A stretch of 64,000 nucleotides of DNA from Dermatophilus congolensis. Lineage in GTDB: Bacteria; Actinomycetota; Actinomycetes; Actinomycetales; Dermatophilaceae. A program made the translations under genes and the position numbers. This document shows positions 46,130-54,818 of this stretch, in pieces. Each line of letters starts with the position of its first letter. Within the stretch, counting starts at the first letter, position 1. The stretch spans positions 1,922,001 through 1,986,000 of the forward strand of contig NZ_LT906453.1 in assembly GCF_900187045.1 (NCBI RefSeq), in the 5' to 3' direction. The notes beneath the pieces were generated by a model. The model was not told where the DNA came from, did not search any database, and saw only the letters and a list, made by a program, of their open reading frames with translations.

Positions 46130-46927
46130 GTGCCACCCATCCCCGCCTCCGTCAGACTCGCCCTATGGGGAACCCGTGTCCTCACTGGCCACCTACCCTC
46201 TGCAGCCCTAGACCGGCTCATCACGCCCGACATCGACACCGCAGAACCCCTGCGCCCCCGCATCGAAACCTGGGCAGACTTAGGCGAACGTGTCGTCCTG
46301 GCCGCGCTCCCCCACCCCGGGCGCCCCTCCCTGTGCCCTCACGGCTCTCCAGCCTTACTGTCAGCAGCAACCACAGCGAACGAATGCGTCTTTGCCCCCA
46401 CTCTCGGAAACGCACTCGTCCCCTTCGGATGGGATGAACAACCAGGCATCCCCGACGCCCAACGCCCCCGCCCTGAAAACTCCAGCGAACCAACAGTCCA
46501 CTGGAAGCTCTACGAAACGAACGCCACCCCCACCTGGCAACTCGAAGCACTCTCTCTACGTGACACTCGCCACAGCCTGGCCAGCGAACGCGAAAGCGCC
46601 CTAGCTCTCCTCGCCGAGGCGCACCTACCCTGGCAGTCACGCGGCCTACGCGACCTAGCCGAGGCCGCACTCGACACCGGCAACTCCTATCTGCCTGATG
46701 CACTACCCGACACCCACCGCGCTGTCATTGATGAAGCCGCCACACTCGGACACATGGCACGCCTTGGACTAGCGATGCCCGACGACGGCACCCTCGACCA
46801 AGTGAACCGCCGCGCCGAAGCACTCCGCAGACTCACCATCGCCGCCGACACTGCACTCGCTTCAGCTACCTGCATCGCCGCCCTCTCTCTTGCCGGGCTG
46901 CGCACCAACCACCCCGAAGACGACTAG
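46130..46927 (+). CDS. Unrecognised 265-residue protein
   Basis: I do not recognise this protein. From GTG 46130 it reads VPPIPASVRLALWGTRVL and continues with an Ala/Leu-rich, mostly helical sequence containing DLGERVVLAALPHPGRPS and a C-terminal helical region (AADTALASATCIAALSLAGL). No membrane helix or catalytic motif is clear. It is divergent from the orphan ABC ATPase with a 76-nt gap. The frame is open upstream to 45692, but that part overlaps the ATPase gene. Confidence 0.65.
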   Translation: MPPIPASVRLALWGTRVLTGHLPSAALDRLITPDIDTAEPLRPRIETWADLGERVVLAALPHPGRPSLCPHGSPALLSAATTANECVFAPTLGNALVPFGWDEQPGIPDAQRPRPENSSEPTVHWKLYETNATPTWQLEALSLRDTRHSLASERESALALLAEAHLPWQSRGLRDLAEAALDTGNSYLPDALPDTHRAVIDEAATLGHMARLGLAMPDDGTLDQVNRRAEALRRLTIAADTALASATCIAALSLAGLRTNHPEDD

Positions 46928-46937
46928 AACCTGTCCC

Positions 46938-46978
46938 TGTGGGAGCCAGAAAAGAACCCGACCATCCCCGCTCCCACA
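46938..46978. terminator. Hairpin between the unknown gene and glgA
   Basis: TGTGGGAGC (46938-46946) pairs with GCTCCCACA (46970-46978) across a 23-nt loop, in the gap between converging genes. Confidence 0.5.
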
Positions 46979-47001
46979 AGAACAACAGCAGTACAGCTCA
47001 C

Positions 47002-48201
47002 CTACGCGAGCACAGATTCATACACCTGCATCGTCTTATCGCCGATGGAGTCCCACGAGAACTGTTCCACCGCACGCGCTCGACCAGCAACACCTCGACG
47101 CCGCGCCTCCTGCGGGTCAGCGACAGCCTCATTCAAGGCATCACCCAGGTCACGGACCCAAGCATCCTCATCGACTGGAGTTCCTGACCCGTCATCGACC
47201 TGCTCAATATCGACCAGCCACCCGGTCCGGCCATCAACAACAACCTCCGGAATACCGCCAGTTGCGGTGGCCACCACGGCCGCTTCGCATGCCATCGCCT
47301 CCAAATTCACGATTCCCAGCGGTTCGTAAATCGAAGGACATGCGAACACGGTGGCGTTCGTTTCCAACGCAATCACCTTGTGACGTGGAAGATGCTCGGG
47401 AATGTACACCACGCCTTGGCGCGTGTCTTGCAGTTCTTTCATCAAAGCAGCGATCTCGGCCCCGATTTCGGGAGTGTCAGGGGCACCAGCGCACAAAACC
47501 AGCTGCACATCTGGCGGCAATGACTTGGCCGCACGCAGCATGTACGGCAACCCTTTCTGGCGGGTTTGGCGGCCCACAAACACGATTGAGCGGGCATCGG
47601 GGTCTACCCCTAGAGAGCGAACAAGGTCTTTGCCTGCATCTGAGTGATCCGGGGCCCATTTATGAGCGTCAATACCGTTGTGTACCACCTTGACTTTGTC
47701 GGGGTCTAGGCCGGGATAGCACTTAAGGATGTCGGCGCGCATGCCGTGGCTGACTGCGATCACGGCTGCGGCGGCTTCGTAGGCTGTTTTCTCGATCCAG
47801 CTAGAAACGCGATAACCGCCGCCGAGCTGCTCTGCTTTCCATGGCCGTAGTGGCTCTAGGCTGTGCGCTGACACTACGTGCGGAATCCCTGCCAGCACAG
47901 ATCCGAGGTGGCCAGCCATGTTCGCGTACCACGTGTGGCTATGAACAAGGTCCGCGCCGACAACGTCAGCGGCCATCGCAAGGTCCTGCCCTAGGGTTCG
48001 AATGGCGCCGTTTGCCTGCGCTAGTTCGGTCAGTTCGGGGTAGCCACTGGTTCCTGGTTCATCGACGGGGTCACCGAATGCGCGAACTCGCACATCGATA
48101 TCACCTCGTGCCCGCAAAGCCTTGACTAGTTCTTCGACATGGACACCGGCTCCGCCGTACACGTTCGGCGGGTATTCCTTGGACAAAATATCTGCTCGCA
48201 C
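47002..48201 (-). CDS. glgA: Glycogen synthase GlgA, actinobacterial type (GlgM-like)
   Basis: GT4-family glucosyltransferase of 399 residues. It begins MRADILSKEYPPNVYGGAGV, the nucleotide-sugar binding region; further marks are SHTWYANMAGHL, FVGRQTRQKGLPYML and the acid-acid motif SIYEPLGIVNLEAMACE. The mycobacterial homologue (Rv1212c, GlgM) makes maltose-1-phosphate from ADP-glucose, so the product may feed the GlgE route. It is divergent from glgC, which supplies ADP-glucose. Confidence 0.93.
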   Translation of the reverse strand: MRADILSKEYPPNVYGGAGVHVEELVKALRARGDIDVRVRAFGDPVDEPGTSGYPELTELAQANGAIRTLGQDLAMAADVVGADLVHSHTWYANMAGHLGSVLAGIPHVVSAHSLEPLRPWKAEQLGGGYRVSSWIEKTAYEAAAAVIAVSHGMRADILKCYPGLDPDKVKVVHNGIDAHKWAPDHSDAGKDLVRSLGVDPDARSIVFVGRQTRQKGLPYMLRAAKSLPPDVQLVLCAGAPDTPEIGAEIAALMKELQDTRQGVVYIPEHLPRHKVIALETNATVFACPSIYEPLGIVNLEAMACEAAVVATATGGIPEVVVDGRTGWLVDIEQVDDGSGTPVDEDAWVRDLGDALNEAVADPQEARRRGVAGRARAVEQFSWDSIGDKTMQVYESVLA

Positions 48202-48387
48202 ACGGTGACCTTATGCGCCTGTTGCCCTTGGTCGCAGCTAGCTGCCAGAGCTGCCTCGTTCGTGAGCGAACTCGTAGAACGTCTCTGCACCCCGGGTCCA
48301 TTCCCGCTGTGCCACAGCGTGATCACTGAAGTGTTCGCATTTGTCCACGCGGAACACCAGCGGGCGGAATATCACTAGATTCGAGGC

Positions 48388-49653
48388 ATGCCCACGACCA
48401 AGAAACGCAACCCCAACGTTTTGGCTATCGTCCTGGCTGGCGGTGAAGGCAAACGGCTCATGCCGCTCACTGCTGATCGGGCAAAACCTGCGGTCCCCTT
48501 CGGGGGCGTGTATCGCCTCATCGATTTTGCTCTCAGTAACGTCGTGAACTCTGGCTACCTGAAGGTGGTCGTGCTCACGCAATACAAATCTCATTCCCTC
48601 GACCGGCACATTTCGCGCACGTGGCGGATGTCAAACATGCTCGGTAACTATGTGGCCCCTATCCCTGCGCAGCAGCGCAAAGGTAAGCAGTGGTACATGG
48701 GCAGCGCTGATGCGATTTATCAGAGCCTGAACACTTTGGACGATGAGCGACCTGACATCGTTGTGGTGGTTGGTGCTGATCACGTCTATCGCATGGACTT
48801 CAGCCAGATGGTTGAGCAACACGTCGAGACGGGTGCGGGCATCACCGTCGCGGCGATTCGTCAGCCGATTGCGTTGGCTGACCAGTTCGGTGTGATCGAG
48901 GTCCACGAGGCCGATAACTGCAAGATTGGCGCATGGCGGGAAAAACCAACGGATGCTAAGGGTTTACCTGACTCTCCGGAGGAAGTTCTCGCCTCAATGG
49001 GCAACTATGTTTTCGACGCTGACGTGCTGCGCGATGTGATCATGCAAGACGCTGAGAATGAGGACAGCGAACACGACATGGGTGGGGACATCGTTCCTCA
49101 TTTCGTTGACCGTGGCGAGGGGTTCGTTTACGACTTCAACAACAACGAGATCCCTGGCGCTACTGATCGGGACCGGGCGTATTGGCGTGACGTGGGCACG
49201 ATCGACTCGTACTACGAGGCGAACATGGATCTGATCCAGATAGAGCCGATCTTCAACCTGTACAACTACGACTGGCCCCTGTTTACGAGCATGTCGGTGC
49301 CATATCCGCCGGCGAAGTTCGTGCATAACGAGGAGGGGCGTCGCGGGGAGGCGCTGAACTCGATCACTTCCCACGGGACGATCATTTCCGGCGGGAAGGT
49401 CAATGGGTCGGTGATCTCACCGAATGTGCTGGTAAACAGCTACAGCGAGGTGGATCATTCGGTGTTGCTGGACAACGTGAAGGTGGGCCGTAAGGCAACG
49501 ATTCGTCGCGCGATCCTGGATAAAAACGTGGTGGTTGAGCCTGGCGCCACGGTGGGTGTGGATCCTGAGGTGGATCGTGCGGCGGGCTGGCATGTCAGCG
49601 ATGGCGGCGTGGTGGTGGTGCCCAAGGGTGCGGTTGTGCGCGCGCAGGAGTGA
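48388..49653 (+). CDS. glgC: Glucose-1-phosphate adenylyltransferase GlgC
   Basis: Makes ADP-glucose from glucose-1-phosphate and ATP. The 421-residue protein has [20 protein letters not shown] at the N-terminus (nucleotide loop and regulatory Arg/Lys), [23 protein letters not shown] with the catalytic Asp, and a C-terminal left-handed beta-helix ([19 protein letters not shown]). ATG 48388 follows GAGGC. Divergent from glgA across 186 nt, as in mycobacteria. Confidence 0.96.
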   Translation: MPTTKKRNPNVLAIVLAGGEGKRLMPLTADRAKPAVPFGGVYRLIDFALSNVVNSGYLKVVVLTQYKSHSLDRHISRTWRMSNMLGNYVAPIPAQQRKGKQWYMGSADAIYQSLNTLDDERPDIVVVVGADHVYRMDFSQMVEQHVETGAGITVAAIRQPIALADQFGVIEVHEADNCKIGAWREKPTDAKGLPDSPEEVLASMGNYVFDADVLRDVIMQDAENEDSEHDMGGDIVPHFVDRGEGFVYDFNNNEIPGATDRDRAYWRDVGTIDSYYEANMDLIQIEPIFNLYNYDWPLFTSMSVPYPPAKFVHNEEGRRGEALNSITSHGTIISGGKVNGSVISPNVLVNSYSEVDHSVLLDNVKVGRKATIRRAILDKNVVVEPGATVGVDPEVDRAAGWHVSDGGVVVVPKGAVVRAQE

Positions 49654-49664
49654 GTGATGTGGTG

Positions 49665-49709
49665 AGCGGGGTTGGCTGTGCTGGTTGTTTCACTGCTGCT
49701 GGCCCCGCT
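49665..49709. terminator. Hairpin between glgC and GNAT gene
   Basis: AGCGGGGTT (49665-49673) can pair with GGCCCCGCT (49701-49709) including two G-U pairs. It lies just past the glgC stop and before the converging GNAT stop. Confidence 0.4.
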
Positions 49710-49717
49710 GCCGCTGA

Positions 49718-50437
49718 TTAGCGTCGTTCGGGGCATGAACTGAAGTATTGGATGCTGCCGATGTGGGTGAACCCTTCGGCCATGAATGTTGCTGCCATGG
49801 CGGCGTCGCCGGCGAAAACTGCTGAAGCGATGACTTCGTTTTCTGGGATGCTGGCCAAGGCGCGACGGAGCAAGTCGGGGCCGTGTCCTTGGCCTCGCCG
49901 TTCGGGGGTGATTTCGACAGCGATGCCGCGCAGGCCTCCAACGCCATTACCGATGACGACGACGTCGTGTTCTTCGGGGTTGGGGCGGCCGAGTACTTGC
50001 ACTTCGGTCATGGTGCGACGGGCGATTTCGACGGTGGGTCGGTGGTTGAGGTCCGGACGGCTAACGAGGGGTTCGGAGTTGCCGTTTTCGTTTCCGGTGC
50101 CGGCTGCGAGCATGAGCATGTTGGGCGCGCCGATCCAGCCTGTGGGGCCAGCGAGGTGGTTGAGCACGCTGGCGCTGGTGGCTTCTGGGCCGCCGTTGAC
50201 ACCTAGTTCTTCGAGCTGGTTGTCGGTGAAGTCGTAGGAGACGGCCAGGATTGAGTGGGTGCCGAAGCAGAGTATGGCTTGGATGTTTGGTCCCCAGGGG
50301 GTGACTCGGGTCCAGGCGCCGTCGTTAGGGATGGGTTCTCCGGCGGCGAGTCCGCGCAGGAATCGGGCTAGGGGGTGACGGGCGGCTGTCCATACGTCAC
50401 GGCCGAGGGCGTGGTGAGGTTTTGCGGTCGTGGTCAT
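49718..50437 (-). CDS. GNAT family acetyltransferase-like protein
   Basis: A 239-residue protein whose C-terminal half has the GNAT acetyl-CoA loop VEITPERRGQGHGPDLLRRAL (R/QxxGxG/A pattern) and the closing strand AATFMAEGFTHIGSIQYF. The N-terminal half is unassigned and helical. Substrate unknown. ATG 50437 is chosen over TTG 50446. Confidence 0.75.
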   Translation of the reverse strand: MTTTAKPHHALGRDVWTAARHPLARFLRGLAAGEPIPNDGAWTRVTPWGPNIQAILCFGTHSILAVSYDFTDNQLEELGVNGGPEATSASVLNHLAGPTGWIGAPNMLMLAAGTGNENGNSEPLVSRPDLNHRPTVEIARRTMTEVQVLGRPNPEEHDVVVIGNGVGGLRGIAVEITPERRGQGHGPDLLRRALASIPENEVIASAVFAGDAAMAATFMAEGFTHIGSIQYFSSCPERR

Positions 50438-50541
50438 GATCTTCAACCTTGCTGTGTTCCGGCCCGTGAGACTGTGTGGGGCGTGTCGCCGGATTCATCG
50501 GCGTGACAAGGCAGTTCCTGAGATACGTGACGGTTGGACAG

Positions 50542-50595
50542 ATGCATCAGTGGCGTGAGCAGCGGTTTTGTTCGCTGCCCACTCCACTGATGCAT
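50542..50595 (-). terminator. Two-tier hairpin after fabI
   Basis: The outer stem ATGCATCAGTGG / CCACTGATGCAT (12 bp) encloses an inner stem GCAGCG / CGCTGC. It lies 22 nt past the fabI stop and probably ends the fabG-fabI transcript. Confidence 0.65.
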
Positions 50596-50617
50596 TGCCT
50601 CTTTGGGGTGTGGTGGT

Positions 50618-51376
50618 TTAGCCGCCGAGGGAGTGGAATCCGCCGTCGACGTGGATGATTTCGCCGGTGGTGGCGGGGAACCAGTCTGACAGCAGGGCGA
50701 TGCATCCTTTTGCTGCTGGGACGGGGTCGCTGATGTCCCAGCCCAGTGGGGAGTGTTCGCCCCATTCGGTGAAGCGGGAGAACTGTGGAATGGATGTTGC
50801 TGCGGTGGTGCTGATGGGGCCGGCTGCGATGAGGTTGCAGCGGATGCCTTTGGGGCCCATGTCGCGGGCTACGTAGCGTGAGGTTGATTCGAAGGCGGCT
50901 TTAGCTACGCCCATCCAGTCGTATCCGTTCCAGGCAACGGATGCATCGAGGGTGAGTCCGACGATGGCGCTGCCGGGGCGCATGAGTGGTTCGGCGGCTA
51001 CAGCGAGTGCTTTGAGGGAGTAGGCGGAGATTTGTAGTGCGGGGGCTACGTCTTCCCAGCTGGCGTTGATGAAGTCGAATGCGGGTTTGGGTGCGAATCC
51101 GATGGAGTGCAGTACGCCGTCGAGGTGGTCGCTGTGTTCGCTGATGCGCTGGGCGAAGGCATCGAAATCTTCGGGTTTGGATGCGTCGAGTTCGATGACT
51201 GGTGCGGTGGTGGGTAGTCGGCGGGCGATGGCGCTGGTGATTTTCATCGTGCGGCCGAAGGAGGTGAGGATGACGTTTGCGCCTTGTTCTTGGGCGAGTT
51301 TTGCGACGTGGAACGCGATTGAGGATTCGGTGAGGACGCCGGTGATGGCGATGGTTTTGCCTTCGAGGATCGGCAT
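50618..51376 (-). CDS. fabI: Enoyl-[acyl-carrier-protein] reductase FabI (InhA-like)
   Basis: NADH-dependent enoyl-ACP reductase of 252 residues in fatty acid elongation. It has the SDR variant ITGVLTESSIAFHVA, VLHSIGFAP, the catalytic pair YDWMGVAK (Tyr-X6-Lys), and GPISTTAATSIPQF, close to the isoniazid/triclosan target region of InhA. ATG 51376 (MPILEGKTI) has AAAGGA upstream; the frame runs on to 51469 inside fabG. It follows fabG on the same strand, as inhA follows mabA in mycobacteria. Confidence 0.94.
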   Translation of the reverse strand: MPILEGKTIAITGVLTESSIAFHVAKLAQEQGANVILTSFGRTMKITSAIARRLPTTAPVIELDASKPEDFDAFAQRISEHSDHLDGVLHSIGFAPKPAFDFINASWEDVAPALQISAYSLKALAVAAEPLMRPGSAIVGLTLDASVAWNGYDWMGVAKAAFESTSRYVARDMGPKGIRCNLIAAGPISTTAATSIPQFSRFTEWGEHSPLGWDISDPVPAAKGCIALLSDWFPATTGEIIHVDGGFHSLGG

Positions 51377-51422
51377 GTGTGTGGGGTTTCCTTTCAGGTG
51401 TGAGGGGATAAGGCGCGGTTGG

Positions 51423-52136
51423 TTAGCTTCCCATTGCGAAGCCACCGTCGACGGGTAGGACGACGCCATTGACGTAGGAGGCTCCGGGTGAGACGAGGAA
51501 CTCTACGGCGTTGGCGACTTCGGATGCTTCGCCCATGCGGCCGAGGGGGATTTCTTTGCGGTAGCTCTCTTTGAGGTCTTCGGGCAGTTCGTCGGTCATG
51601 TCGGTGGCGATGAAGCCGGGCATGATGACGTTGGAGGTGATGGAGCGGGGCCCTAGTTCGCGGGCGAGGGAGCGGGATGCGCCGATGAGTCCGGCTTTGC
51701 TGGCGGCGTAGTTGACTTGTCCTGGGGATCCTTTGGTGCCGACGATGCTGGAGATGAAGACGATGCGTCCTTTTTTGAGGCGGAGCATTCCTTTGGCTGC
51801 GCGGCGGGCGCAGCGGATGGCTCCGACGAGGTTGGTGTCGAGAACATCGTTGATGTCTTCGTCTTTCATGCGCATGAGCAGCATGTCTCGGGTGATTCCT
51901 GCGTTGGCGACGAGGATTTCGATGGGGCTGCCGAGGAGTTCTTCGGCGGCGGTGAAGCCGTCGTTGACGCTGTCGGTGTCGGAGACGTCGAGGGTGACTA
52001 CGTCGAGGCCTTCGGGGGCTTGGCCGGATCGGGAGCCTACTACGACGCGGTAGCCGGCTTCTTGTAGTCGTAGGGCGGTGGCTAGGCCGATGCCGCGGTT
52101 TCCTCCGGTGATGAGGGCGGTTCGCGCGTCTGTCAT
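51423..52136 (-). CDS. fabG: 3-oxoacyl-[acyl-carrier-protein] reductase FabG (MabA-like)
   Basis: NADPH-dependent beta-ketoacyl-ACP reductase of 237 residues. SDR marks: ITGGNRGIGLA, NAG in VANAGITRD, catalytic Ser-Ser in VFISSIVGTKG, and YAASKAG (YxxxK). The C-terminus PVDGGFAMGS is typical. ATG 52136 has GGAG upstream. First gene of the fabG-fabI pair. Confidence 0.94.
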   Translation of the reverse strand: MTDARTALITGGNRGIGLATALRLQEAGYRVVVGSRSGQAPEGLDVVTLDVSDTDSVNDGFTAAEELLGSPIEILVANAGITRDMLLMRMKDEDINDVLDTNLVGAIRCARRAAKGMLRLKKGRIVFISSIVGTKGSPGQVNYAASKAGLIGASRSLARELGPRSITSNVIMPGFIATDMTDELPEDLKESYRKEIPLGRMGEASEVANAVEFLVSPGASYVNGVVLPVDGGFAMGS

Positions 52137-52300
52137 GGAGTCTCCGTTCTGGGTGTTCCGTCGTGGGACGGTGTTGGATTCTGTTCTATGTGGCTCGGAC
52201 GAGACTGGGAGCAGTTCGTGAGCGAAGCGAGTCTGTGTTTATGGCTGTGAAGGCCGTTGAGGTGAGGGTATCGGTGACTCGCGGGTAGGAGTAGCGTGGA

Positions 52301-52708
52301 GTGGTGACACGTAGCGAACAGGATGGCCCGGTCGTTTATTCGATTTCGGATGCTCCGGTGTCTGCGAAGGTGGATCATGACCGGCGGGTGCGTGGCTATT
52401 TGATTTCGATGGGGATTCGTACGGCTTCGTTTGTGTTGGCGTATGTGTTTTGGTTTGTTTTTGAGTTGCAGTGGGTGGCGTGGGTTTTTGTTGCGTTGGC
52501 GGTGGTGTTGCCGTATCCGGCGGTGATGTTGGCGAATATGCAGGAGAAGCGTTCTTCGCGTGGGAGTTTTGAGCGTCCGACGCGGGCTATTGGCCCTGGT
52601 TCTTCGGGCGGTGCTGGGGGGTCGCAGGTCGCGGTTCGTGATGCTGAGTCTTCTGCTGAGAGTTCGCAGGTGCCGCCGGCATCAGGGCGTTCGTGGTGGG
52701 TTGGGTGA
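52301..52708 (+). CDS. DUF3099 family membrane protein
   Basis: A 135-residue protein with YSISDAPVSAKVDHDRRVRGYL at the N-terminus, the family signature, then two hydrophobic helices (IRTASFVLAYVFWFVF, WVAWVFVALAVVLPYPAVML). The Ser/Gly-rich tail is disordered. Function unknown. Two GTG starts, 52301 and 52304, are possible. Divergent from fabG and ending 21 nt from moaA. Confidence 0.8.
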   Translation: MVTRSEQDGPVVYSISDAPVSAKVDHDRRVRGYLISMGIRTASFVLAYVFWFVFELQWVAWVFVALAVVLPYPAVMLANMQEKRSSRGSFERPTRAIGPGSSGGAGGSQVAVRDAESSAESSQVPPASGRSWWVG

Positions 52709-52729
52709 GGTGTTGACGGTGGGATGTTT

Positions 52730-53755
52730 TTAGCCGCCGATGGAGGACATTGGCCTGGCTGGTTGGGTGAAGTCGGGTTCGCCGATGCCGTGGCCGCGGA
52801 GTTTGCGCCACATTTCTCCTCGAATGAGGGAGAGGAGTTCTCGGTCGGTGGCGCCTTCGCGTAGGGGTGTGCGTAGGTCCATCTCTCCGCGGGCGAAGAG
52901 GCAGTTGCGCACCATGCCATCGGCGGTAAGGCGGACGCGGTCGCAGGCGTGGCAGAACGGCGCGGTGACTGAGGCGATGATGCCGACGGTGGCGGGGCCT
53001 TCATCGACGAGGTAGTGCTCTGCAGGTGAGCTTCCGCGGTTTTCGGTGAGGGGGGTGAGGGTGAAGCGGGTTTGGAGTTCTTTGCGTAGTTCTTCGGCGG
53101 TGATCATGTCTTCTCGGGCCCAGCCGTGTTGGGCGTCGAGGGGCATTTGTTCGATGAACCGCAGCTGGTAGCCGCGTTCGATGCACCAGGCGAGGAGGTC
53201 GGTGACACCGTGGTCGTTGATTCCGCGCATGGCGACGGCGTTGATTTTGATGGGGGTCAAGCCTGCTTCGGCGGCGGCGTGGAGGCCTTCGATAACGTCA
53301 GTGAGGCGGTTGCGGCGAGTGAGGCGGTGGAAGATGTCGGGGTCGATGGTGTCGAGGCTGACGTTGACGCGGTCTAGGCCTGCTTCGGCGAGTGCGGTGG
53401 CGTGTTTTTTGAGGAAGATGGCGTTGGTGGTCATGGCTATGTCAGGGCGTGGGGTGAGCTGAGCGAAGGCACGCACGAGGTCGGGTACGCCTGGGCGTAG
53501 GAGTGGTTCTCCTCCGGTGAGGCGAATTTTGGTGACTCCTGCGTGCACGAAGATCGCGACGACGCGGACGAGTTCTTCGTCGGTGAGCATTTGTGCGCGG
53601 TTCATCCATTGGAGCCCTTCAGCGGGCATGCAGTAGGTGCAGCGCAGGTTGCAGTGGTCGGTGAGGGAGACGCGTAGGTCACGTGCTGTTCTACCGAACC
53701 TGTCGCCGAGGGGGCCGGTGTTGGTAGAGGTGGTGGCGGGTGTGCCGTTGGCCAT
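52730..53755 (-). CDS. moaA: GTP 3',8-cyclase MoaA
   Basis: First enzyme of molybdenum cofactor synthesis; a radical SAM protein of 341 residues. The N-terminal cluster motif CNLRCTYC is at about residues 34-41, and the C-terminal GTP-binding cluster APFCHACDRVRL plus a further Cys in VRNCLFARGE. It ends SSIGG, the double-Gly tail needed for activity. ATG 53755 has AGGAG 9 nt upstream. No other moa gene is nearby. Confidence 0.95.
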   Translation of the reverse strand: MANGTPATTSTNTGPLGDRFGRTARDLRVSLTDHCNLRCTYCMPAEGLQWMNRAQMLTDEELVRVVAIFVHAGVTKIRLTGGEPLLRPGVPDLVRAFAQLTPRPDIAMTTNAIFLKKHATALAEAGLDRVNVSLDTIDPDIFHRLTRRNRLTDVIEGLHAAAEAGLTPIKINAVAMRGINDHGVTDLLAWCIERGYQLRFIEQMPLDAQHGWAREDMITAEELRKELQTRFTLTPLTENRGSSPAEHYLVDEGPATVGIIASVTAPFCHACDRVRLTADGMVRNCLFARGEMDLRTPLREGATDRELLSLIRGEMWRKLRGHGIGEPDFTQPARPMSSIGG

Positions 53756-53915
53756 GCGGTTCGTCTCCTGGGATGGTGGTTACGGCCGGTAGGCGTTGGG
53801 CGCGCTTCTCGGACGTTGAAGGATCATGTCATGGAGGTTGCTTTTGCTGCCATGATGGCGGGCCTGAGAAGTACTGAAGGGGGCGGGGCGGGTTTGCGGG
53901 GGTGGAGCGAGTAAC

Positions 53916-54755
53916 GTGCTGCGGGTGGGACGTGCGGTTGTGATGAGGTGGCTGACGCCGCGGTGGCTGGGGGCTACTGCGGTGGCTTTGGCATTTTTTG
54001 TGTTGTGTCAGTTTTTGGGGCAGTGGCAGTGGGGTAGGTATGAGGGCAAGTTGGCTAATCGGGAGCGGGTGGAGTCGTTTTATTCAGCTCCGGTGAGGCC
54101 GTTGTCTGAGGTGGTTCCTGCGCAGACTGCGCGTCCGGGTGGAGCGGTGGGTAAGGAGCAGGAGTGGCGGCATGTGCAGATGCGCGGTGAGTACGTTTCT
54201 GGTGCGCGTTTCATGGTGCGTAATCGTCCGCAGGATCGTTCGTATGGGTATGAGGTTTTGGTGCCGTTGCGGTTGGAGGATGGCACTGCGGTGATGGTGG
54301 ATCGTGGGTGGGTAGCGAATGGGGAGCGTGCTGATGTGTTGCCAGCGGTGCCGTCGCCACCGTCGGGGCAGGTGAGCGTGTCGGGGTGGGTGCGTCCGGG
54401 GGAACCCCCGTTTAACGAGAACACTCCTGCGGGGCAGTTGGGTTCGATTGATGTGGAGCGGATGCGACGGGAGAGCGGTTTGCTGTTGCGGGGGGCTTAC
54501 GTGGTGTTGGAGCGTGAGCAGGATGGTTCTGGGGCTTCCCCGGCGAGGCCTGAGCCGTTGCTGCCTCCGCAGACGGGTTTGGGGCCGCATTTTGCGTATG
54601 CGCTGCAGTGGTGGGTGGGTTCGTTGGTGGGGTTTGTCATTGTGTTTGTGTATGTGCGGCGGGAGGTGCGGGATGAGTTGATTTTGTCTGGTCAGCTCAC
54701 TCCGAAGGCCCCTAAGCCGAAGAAGACGCGTATCTGGGATGAGGAGGACGCGTAG
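53916..54755 (+). CDS. SURF1 family cytochrome oxidase assembly protein
   Basis: Membrane protein of 279 residues with two transmembrane helices: WLGATAVALAFFVLCQFLG near the N-terminus and WWVGSLVGFVIVFVYV near residue 230. The family signature FLGQWQWGRYEGK follows the first helix, with RPQDRSYGYEVLVPL and VDRGWVAN in the external loop. It helps to assemble heme-copper oxidases. GTG 53916 or ATG 53943 may be the start. Confidence 0.9.
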   Translation: MLRVGRAVVMRWLTPRWLGATAVALAFFVLCQFLGQWQWGRYEGKLANRERVESFYSAPVRPLSEVVPAQTARPGGAVGKEQEWRHVQMRGEYVSGARFMVRNRPQDRSYGYEVLVPLRLEDGTAVMVDRGWVANGERADVLPAVPSPPSGQVSVSGWVRPGEPPFNENTPAGQLGSIDVERMRRESGLLLRGAYVVLEREQDGSGASPARPEPLLPPQTGLGPHFAYALQWWVGSLVGFVIVFVYVRREVRDELILSGQLTPKAPKPKKTRIWDEEDA

Positions 54756-54769
54756 GTTTGGGTTGTGGC

Positions 54770-54807
54770 GCCCGCTTCACTGTTCGGTGGCGTGTAGTGA
54801 AGCGGGC
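54770..54807. terminator. 12-bp hairpin between SURF1 and ABC-F genes
   Basis: GCCCGCTTCACT (54770-54781) and AGTGAAGCGGGC (54796-54807) pair perfectly over a 14-nt loop, between converging genes. No U tract. Confidence 0.65.
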
Positions 54808-54818
54808 TGGTGGGGTTG

